Source of the DNA: Bacteroidota bacterium
GTDB lineage: Bacteria > Bacteroidota > Bacteroidia > Flavobacteriales_F > PHOS-HE28
Reading direction: 5' to 3'
Length of the DNA stretch: 11,827 nucleotides
Assembly: GCA_023428865.1 (NCBI GenBank)
Contig: JAEYWT010000121.1
Span: 1-11,827, forward strand
In this document: positions 6,722 to 11,827 of the stretch, piece after piece
Layout of the letters: every line of letters begins with the position of its first letter
How positions within the stretch are numbered: position 1 is the stretch's first letter
Position numbers and translations under genes: made by a program
Notes under the pieces: generated by a model
Told to the model about the DNA's origin: nothing
What the model saw: only the letters and a program-made list of their open reading frames with translations
The model's database searches: none

Positions 6722-9172
6722 ATGGCCTCGGCACCCTACCTCAAATGGCTCCACGAAGTTGAATTGAAGGACATCCCTACCGTGGGTGGCAAGAACGCCA
6801 GCCTGGGTGAAATGATCCAGAACCTGGCCAAGCTCGGGGTGAAAGTGCCGGGTGGTTTCGTGGTAACGGTTGCGAGCTACGAAGCCTTCATCGAACACAA
6901 CGAACTGGACCAGAAGATCAAGGACATCGTGGCGGGTTTGGATGTGGACGATGTGGAGAACATCCGCAGGACCGGCTTGGCTGTACGAACGCTGATCAAG
7001 AACGGGAAATTCCCAGAGGAGATCTGGAAAGGCATCCTGGCGCGCTACGAGGAAATGAGCCAGCAATATGGCCAAGAGCAGACCGATGTGGCCGTGCGGT
7101 CCAGTGCCACGGCAGAAGACCTACCAGACGCCAGTTTCGCCGGTCAGCAGGAAACCTTCCTCAACATCCGTGGCCCGCAAGACCTGATCAGCGCGGTGCG
7201 CAACTGTTTCGCTTCGCTTTGGACCGACCGCGCCATCGTCTATCGCCAAAGCCTGAACTACGACCATTTCCAAGTAGGTATCAGTGTGGGTATCCAGAAG
7301 ATGGTGCGCTCCGATGTGGGCAGTAGCGGTGTCGCCTTCAGCCTGGACACTGAAAGTGGATTCAAGGACGTGGTGCTGATCAATGGCAGCTATGGCCTGG
7401 GTGAGATGGTGGTGCAAGGTGCGGTGAGCCCGGATGAGTTCCTGGTGTTCAAACCTGCGCTGGCCGAGGGCTACAGCAGCATCATCGAAAAGAAGCTCGG
7501 CAACAAGGACCGCAAGATGGTCTACGGTGTGGAGCCAGGCAAACCCACCCTTACCATACCCATTGAACGGGCACAACGCCATCGGTTCTGCATCAGCGAC
7601 GACCTGGCCTTGGAGATCGCGCGCAGTGTGGTGGCCATTGAGAAATACTACAGTGAAAAGAAAGGCCACTGGTGCCCCATGGATGTGGAATGGGCCGTTG
7701 ATGGCTTGAGCAAGCAGCTCTTCATCGTACAGGCCCGACCAGAGACCATCCATAGCCGCAAAGCCACCGACCGTGTAGTGGAATACAAGATCCAAAAACC
7801 GGAAGGCGTAAAGACCATCACCACCGGCATTGCCATCGGCGATCGTGTGGGCGCTGGAAAAGTGCGGATCATGTTCAGTTTGGATGGGCGCGGCGGTGAC
7901 ACCGATGGCAAAGACTTCCAAAAGGGCGATGTGCTGGTGACGGACATGACCGATCCGGATTGGGAACCGATCATGAAAAAGGCCAGCGCCATCATCACCA
8001 ACAAGGGAGGGCGTACTTGCCACGCGGCCATCGTGGCGCGTGAAATGGGTGTACCGGCCATTGTAGGTTGCGGCAATGCCACCGACCTGCTCGATACCGG
8101 TATGGACGTGACCGCCAGCTGCTGCGAAGGTGATACGGGCATCGTGTATAGCGGCATCATCCCATATCACAAAGAGGAAACGCTACTGGCCGACATGCCG
8201 GAGACTCGAACGCCGATCATGCTCAACGTGGCATCACCGGACCTGGCCTTCAAATTCGCACACCTGCCGAATGCTGGCGTGGGTCTGGCGCGCGAAGAAT
8301 TCATCATCAACAACTACATACAGGCACATCCGCTGGCGCTGCTTCAGCACAAGGAATTGGGCGATACCAACCTGAGCGGCAAGATCAGCTACCTGATCAA
8401 TGGTTATGAGGATGAAGAGACCTTCTTCGTGAAGCGTTTGAGCTACGGCATCGCCAAGATCGCCGCGGCCTTCCACCCCAACAAGGTGATCGTGCGCTTC
8501 AGCGATTTCAAGAGCAACGAGTACAAGAACCTCTTGGGCGGCGAACACTTCGAACCCGAAGAAGAGAACCCGATGATCGGTTGGCGCGGTGCCTCCCGGT
8601 ATTACAGTGAGGCGTACAAAGAAGCCTTCGGCCTGGAGTGCAAAGCCATTCGCAGGGTGCGCGAGAAAATGGGGCTGAAGAACGTGGTCGTGATGATACC
8701 GTTCTGCCGCACGGTGGAAGAGTTGAAGAAGGTGAAAGCCGTGATGGAGGAATACGGCCTCAAACGCGGCAAGGAAGGTTTGGAACTCTACCTAATGGCC
8801 GAAGTGCCGAGCAACATCATCCTCGCTGAGGAGTTCAGCCAGTACATCGATGGTTTCTCCATCGGCAGCAACGACCTTACCCAGCTCACCCTCGGCCTGG
8901 ATCGCGACAGCGCGTTGGTCTCACACCTCTACGATGAACGCAACGAAGCGGTGAAAGGCATGCTGCGTATGCTGATCAACACAGCGAAACGCACTGGCAC
9001 CAAGGTGGGCATCTGCGGCCAAGGCCCGAGCGACTTCCCCGATTTCGCACAATTCCTGGTGGAACAGGGCATCGACACCATCAGCGTAACACCGGATTCG
9101 TTGCTGAAGACACGCCGTGCGATCAGCGAAGTGGAAAAGGCGATCGCGGAGAAAAGCGTGGTAACCCTGTAG
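6722..9172 (+). CDS. ppsA: Phosphoenolpyruvate synthase (pyruvate, water dikinase)
   Basis: The protein has 816 aa, close to the roughly 790 aa of Escherichia coli PpsA. It converts pyruvate, ATP and water into PEP, AMP and phosphate in the cytoplasm, the entry to gluconeogenesis from pyruvate. The N-terminal ATP-grasp-like domain (about 1-345) has VGGKNASLGEM at 21-31, VAVRSSATAEDLPDASFAG at 123-141 and QARPET at 337-342. The swivelling phosphohistidine domain has GGRTCHAAIVAREMGVPA at 429-446, with H434 the phosphorylated residue. The C-terminal PEP/pyruvate barrel has IGSNDLTQL at 714-722 and CGQGPSD at 765-771, with C765 the expected catalytic acid. This ending fits PpsA better than pyruvate, phosphate dikinase. 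The start at 6722 (MASAPYLKWLHEVEL) matches the family N-terminus; GTG 6548 or ATG 6671 would add unrelated residues. No Shine-Dalgarno sequence is visible. No PpsR-type regulatory kinase is nearby; an AraC-family regulator follows. Confidence 0.96.
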   Translation: MASAPYLKWLHEVELKDIPTVGGKNASLGEMIQNLAKLGVKVPGGFVVTVASYEAFIEHNELDQKIKDIVAGLDVDDVENIRRTGLAVRTLIKNGKFPEEIWKGILARYEEMSQQYGQEQTDVAVRSSATAEDLPDASFAGQQETFLNIRGPQDLISAVRNCFASLWTDRAIVYRQSLNYDHFQVGISVGIQKMVRSDVGSSGVAFSLDTESGFKDVVLINGSYGLGEMVVQGAVSPDEFLVFKPALAEGYSSIIEKKLGNKDRKMVYGVEPGKPTLTIPIERAQRHRFCISDDLALEIARSVVAIEKYYSEKKGHWCPMDVEWAVDGLSKQLFIVQARPETIHSRKATDRVVEYKIQKPEGVKTITTGIAIGDRVGAGKVRIMFSLDGRGGDTDGKDFQKGDVLVTDMTDPDWEPIMKKASAIITNKGGRTCHAAIVAREMGVPAIVGCGNATDLLDTGMDVTASCCEGDTGIVYSGIIPYHKEETLLADMPETRTPIMLNVASPDLAFKFAHLPNAGVGLAREEFIINNYIQAHPLALLQHKELGDTNLSGKISYLINGYEDEETFFVKRLSYGIAKIAAAFHPNKVIVRFSDFKSNEYKNLLGGEHFEPEEENPMIGWRGASRYYSEAYKEAFGLECKAIRRVREKMGLKNVVVMIPFCRTVEELKKVKAVMEEYGLKRGKEGLELYLMAEVPSNIILAEEFSQYIDGFSIGSNDLTQLTLGLDRDSALVSHLYDERNEAVKGMLRMLINTAKRTGTKVGICGQGPSDFPDFAQFLVEQGIDTISVTPDSLLKTRRAISEVEKAIAEKSVVTL

Positions 9173-9189
9173 CTTTGGCCGGGTGCGTA

Positions 9190-9207
9190 CTCTTCCGGAC
9201 CGAAGAG
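9190..9207 (+). other. Short hairpin after ppsA
   Basis: CTCTTC (9190-9195) and GAAGAG (9202-9207) form a perfect 6-bp stem around a 6-base loop, 17 bases after the ppsA stop and before the AraC-family gene. No T-tract follows. It could stabilise the ppsA transcript end or act as a weak terminator; I cannot decide which. Confidence 0.35.
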
Positions 9208-9257
9208 AGCCGAACGACGATAGCCGAGGCAACGAACGGCCATGATCGCGCATCTAC

Positions 9258-10124
9258 ATGCTCATGGACCTATCCATTCCCACCCATCGCCTACCGAGCA
9301 ACACGCGCTTCCCCACGCGCATAGAACCCATCGTACCGGTACAGGATGTGGTGAACAACGGTGTACACCGCCACGACTTCCATGAGCTGTTCTTCTTCCG
9401 CAACGGCACAGGAGAGCATATGATCGATCTGGAAAAACACGCGGTCGCCATGCCATGCATGCACTTGGTGGCACCCGGCCAGGTACACCACTTGGTGCGC
9501 TCGGCGGATATGGAAGGCATGGTGGTGATGTTCGGCAGCGACGCGCGTTTGGGACAAGGCCACGGCGCACGAGCAGAGCTATTCGCCATGGCCGATGCGC
9601 CACGCACCGTGGAGCTGAACGAAGCGGAACTGAGCGAAGCACTGGCCTTGCTCACCTTGATGGAGCAAGAGCTCGCGCGACCAGGCAGCCCGTTGGATGA
9701 AGTGGTGGAAGGCTACCTAGGCATTCTCTTGATCAAGTGTGCCCATTGGGTGCGCTCAACGCGGGAGAAGACCGATCACTCGCTGGATGCAGCGGGCCCG
9801 GTCCGCCGTTTCCTTGAATTGTTGGAACGCGAACATCTGACACAACGCCAGGTGAGCTGGTATGCAGAGAACCTTGCAATGAGCCCGGATCATCTGAACG
9901 AGCTGGTGCGTGATCGATTGGGTCGAACAGTAAGCAAAGTGATCCAAGACCGAACGTTGCTCGAAGCCAAGCGTCTTTTGCTGCATGGTAGCATGAGCAT
10001 CAAAGAGGTAGGCTATGCGCTCAACATGAACGACCCGGCCTACTTCACACGCTGGTTCAGCAAAATGGAAGGGCGCACACCGGCGGCATACCGAAACCAT
10101 ATCCGGGAAATGTACAAGCACTGA
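9258..10124 (+). CDS. AraC-family transcriptional regulator with cupin-type sensor domain
   Basis: The protein has 288 aa. The N-terminal half is an AraC-type cupin sensor: VHRHDFHELFFFRNG at 36-50, with the His/Glu pattern typical of the fold, and MHLVAPGQVHHL at 68-79. A helical linker covers about 120-170. The C-terminal domain (about 180-284) has two helix-turn-helix units: the first around VSWYAENLAMSPDHLNELV (199-217) and the second around SIKEVGYALNMNDPAYFTRW (247-266), followed by the family signature FSKMEGRTPAAYR. It should bind DNA and respond to a small ligand, which the sequence does not reveal. The start is ATG 9258, with ATG 9264 two codons later as an equal alternative; neither has a Shine-Dalgarno sequence. 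The gene lies 85 bases after ppsA and 48 bases before a secreted-protein gene, all on one strand. Either or both may be its targets, but this is inferred from position only. Confidence 0.93.
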   Translation: MLMDLSIPTHRLPSNTRFPTRIEPIVPVQDVVNNGVHRHDFHELFFFRNGTGEHMIDLEKHAVAMPCMHLVAPGQVHHLVRSADMEGMVVMFGSDARLGQGHGARAELFAMADAPRTVELNEAELSEALALLTLMEQELARPGSPLDEVVEGYLGILLIKCAHWVRSTREKTDHSLDAAGPVRRFLELLEREHLTQRQVSWYAENLAMSPDHLNELVRDRLGRTVSKVIQDRTLLEAKRLLLHGSMSIKEVGYALNMNDPAYFTRWFSKMEGRTPAAYRNHIREMYKH

Positions 10125-10157
10125 CCGGACCTGTACCTTGGTTGAGGCACTTGGTGC

Positions 10158-10163
10158 AAGGAG
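10158..10163 (+). promoter_or_regulatory. Shine-Dalgarno sequence of the 326-aa secreted-protein gene
   Basis: AAGGAG lies nine bases before ATG 10173, a good ribosome binding site in a window where most genes lack one. It supports the chosen start. Confidence 0.7.
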
Positions 10164-10172
10164 CTTTGCATC

Positions 10173-11153
10173 ATGAACATCAACGCACCCCTCCTCATTC
10201 GGCTGATGCTACCCGCCCTGGTTGCTGGTACGGCATCCGCACAGACCATCTGTGACCAGATCAGCATTGATCGGATCGGCTATGCCCCTTTCGGCAACGG
10301 CTTGGAAGTGGTCATCCACAACGGGAATGACGTATTCCTGAGCTACCCAACTGTACAGCTATTCAATAACATGGGTGATAGCTTGGGAAGCAGTGCTCTT
10401 ACCTTCTTCGGTATCATGAACAACAGCTCACAGCTCCATCAGATCAACGCAACAGAACAGATCCCTGCAACACCGTTCTCCGGCAGCATCGTGTTCAATT
10501 ACTTCACCGAAAATGGTTTCGATGGATGCACTATCCCGTTCAACGAACTTTCGCTCTGCCCTAATGAAACTTGCATCCCTCTTCAGGTGTACACCTACTT
10601 CACACCGAACGTACCCGAGGCCGTGGTGACATGGACCATCACCGATGCCGAAGGTGTGGAGGCAGCGCAGGGCACTCTGGACATAGACCCGGATGGTGTT
10701 GGCTCTGTAGCTAACGACCTTTGCATACCGGCCGGGCACTATACGCTAAGAGTCCAGCAGAGCACAGGAGATGCCTGGTCGTTCCCACTTGGACTGGTCA
10801 CACCCGACTGGAGCATTGATGATGCGGTGCATGGTACCTTGTCCACTGGAGAAGAACTAGCCATCGACTTTTCGTTCTTCGAGCCATGCATGACCATCGG
10901 CCAGGGCGTGCGACCATACGAACAACATCAAGCCAACATCTGGGTGGTTGATCGACAGCTTCACATCCGAACGATGGATCAACAAGCGGTTGGTGCTGTT
11001 CGGGTGTTGGATGCCACAGGGCGCACGGTACGTGACATTGCAGCCAACCACTCGACCGGAACCATACTTGAAATTGGGGACCTAGCCACTGGCACATACC
11101 TCGTGTGCAGCCCTTCGCATGCGTGGACAAGCCAACGCATCTTCGTTCCATAG
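10173..11153 (+). CDS. Secreted protein of unknown function with T9SS sorting domain
   Basis: The protein has 326 aa. Residues 1-23 form a Sec signal peptide with cleavage at ASA-Q (the mature start reads QTICDQISID). The middle part is beta-rich and has no enzyme motif I recognise. Six cysteines (27, 119, 129, 134, 184, 239) suggest disulfides in an exported fold; C312 lies in the tail. Residues about 254-326 look like a T9SS type A sorting domain (IWVVDRQLHIR, VRVLDATGRTVRD, LATGTYLV), although the final strand QRIFVP is short. The start is supported by AAGGAG nine bases upstream. The Tat-exported dioxygenase gene follows after 20 bases on the same strand, so the two are probably co-transcribed, and this protein might act with it outside the cytoplasm; that is inference. 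The gene begins 48 bases after the AraC-family gene. Confidence 0.85.
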   Translation: MNINAPLLIRLMLPALVAGTASAQTICDQISIDRIGYAPFGNGLEVVIHNGNDVFLSYPTVQLFNNMGDSLGSSALTFFGIMNNSSQLHQINATEQIPATPFSGSIVFNYFTENGFDGCTIPFNELSLCPNETCIPLQVYTYFTPNVPEAVVTWTITDAEGVEAAQGTLDIDPDGVGSVANDLCIPAGHYTLRVQQSTGDAWSFPLGLVTPDWSIDDAVHGTLSTGEELAIDFSFFEPCMTIGQGVRPYEQHQANIWVVDRQLHIRTMDQQAVGAVRVLDATGRTVRDIAANHSTGTILEIGDLATGTYLVCSPSHAWTSQRIFVP

Positions 11154-11173
11154 TAGTTACCTCAACAATACAG

Positions 11174-11827
11174 ATGACCATGCAGAACAAAACGCGATCG
11201 ATCAGCTTGCACGACCTGGATCGCAGGCGATTCATCAAAGCGAGCTCATTGTTGGGTCTGGGGTCGTTGATCCTACCACAGCACCTGCTTGCAAGCCCTA
11301 CAGGTGAACGAGGTGGCTGCGACGCTACTTCCGATGATATCCTTGGTCCGTACTACCTCCCCGGTTCGCCGGTGACCACGCTGGTCGCGGCAGCCAACGA
11401 ACCAGGCGAACGGCTGTTCATCGCGGGTACCGTGTATGCCAACGACTGCATTTCTCCCGTGGCGGATACCCGCATAGAAGTGTGGCAAGCCAACGCGGCT
11501 GCGGTCTACGATAATTCCCCGGCGTTCAAGCTACGCGCCACCTTCTTCAGCGATGCGAATGGTCAATACGCGTTCGAGACCATCATGCCCGGCCCCTATT
11601 TGAACGGTAACCAATACCGTCCGAAGCACATCCATTTCCGCGTGAACAAGCCCGGATACCCCGAGTTGATCACGCAGCTCTATTTCGCTGGGGACCCTTA
11701 CATCGCCGCTGATCCATGGGCCTCCCAACCTGATGCCACGCAACGCATCATCCCGCTGAACTCGATCAGCGAGGACGCTTCAGAAGGGGTGTTCGACATC
11801 GTTCTGGACGGAAGCGTTGGCATAAAA
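11174..11827 (+). CDS. Tat-exported intradiol ring-cleavage dioxygenase, 3' end cut by the window
   Basis: The frame is open from ATG 11174 to the right edge, 218 codons with no stop; ATG 11180 is an alternative start. DRRRFIK at 16-22 followed by a hydrophobic stretch (about 24-39) is a twin-arginine signal, so the enzyme is exported folded, as expected for a metalloenzyme. The mature part matches the protocatechuate 3,4-dioxygenase/catechol 1,2-dioxygenase family. EVWQANAAAVY ends in Y112, TIMPGPY in Y142, and YRPKHIHF carries H152 and H154. These are the four ligands of the non-haem Fe(III). The family cleaves catechol-type rings between the two hydroxyls, yielding muconate-type products. 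The substrate here is unknown. Intradiol enzymes are usually 200-250 aa plus the signal, so only a short C-terminus should be missing. The gene begins 20 bases after the secreted-protein gene, probably in one operon. Confidence 0.92.
   Translation, partial: MTMQNKTRSISLHDLDRRRFIKASSLLGLGSLILPQHLLASPTGERGGCDATSDDILGPYYLPGSPVTTLVAAANEPGERLFIAGTVYANDCISPVADTRIEVWQANAAAVYDNSPAFKLRATFFSDANGQYAFETIMPGPYLNGNQYRPKHIHFRVNKPGYPELITQLYFAGDPYIAADPWASQPDATQRIIPLNSISEDASEGVFDIVLDGSVGIK

Noticed and set aside
7121..8170. A 349-codon open frame on the minus strand, antisense to ppsA
   Set aside because: It lies wholly within a highly conserved ppsA. The translation is His- and Ala-rich without domain features, typical of a shadow frame.
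10134..10141. TACCTTGG as a -7 promoter element (TAnnTTTG) before the 326-aa gene
   Set aside because: It has one mismatch and no TTTG or TTG at a suitable distance upstream, so it is within chance expectation.
11318..11320. Cys49 of the dioxygenase as a lipoprotein attachment site
   Set aside because: The preceding residues ERGG do not form a lipobox, and the Cys is about nine residues beyond the end of the hydrophobic core.

Overview
The window looks like chromosomal DNA of a member of the Bacteroidota, probably Flavobacteriales-like and of moderate GC. The evidence is three secreted proteins that end in a type IX secretion (T9SS) type A sorting domain, Sec signal peptides that end in A-Q, few Shine-Dalgarno sequences, and a layout of short operons. 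The lineage is an inference from these traits; there is no rRNA or other marker gene here. I see no tRNA, CRISPR array, insertion sequence or prophage gene.

Left half (1-6565), all on the minus strand. At the left edge is the first 30 codons of a secreted protein, preceded by a short regulatory-looking region. Next, in transcription order, come a 661-aa secreted protein with seven FG-GAP/VCBS calcium motifs, an ASPIC/UnbV domain and a sorting domain, followed by a clear intrinsic terminator; a 225-aa putative outer-membrane beta-barrel protein followed by a weaker terminator; an 813-aa secreted M1-family metallopeptidase with a sorting domain; and, one base after its stop codon, a 348-aa protein that I read as a divergent protein-kinase-like (PKL) fold enzyme.

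Right half (6722-11827), all on the plus strand. A full-length phosphoenolpyruvate synthase (ppsA) starts divergently from the 661-aa gene across 156 bases. It is followed by an AraC-family regulator with a cupin-type sensor domain, a 326-aa secreted sorting-domain protein of unknown function, and a Tat-exported intradiol ring-cleavage dioxygenase that runs off the right edge.

Taken together, this is mostly an export-oriented stretch (four or five exported products) around one central-metabolism enzyme. PEP synthase supplies PEP for gluconeogenesis, which fits growth on peptides or organic acids of the kind a secreted M1 peptidase might release; this link is inference. The most interesting parts are the uncharacterised kinase-like protein coupled to the secreted peptidase, and the exported dioxygenase placed just behind an unknown T9SS cargo. 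I do not see a convincing new multi-gene system, and most of the window is ordinary for this phylum.
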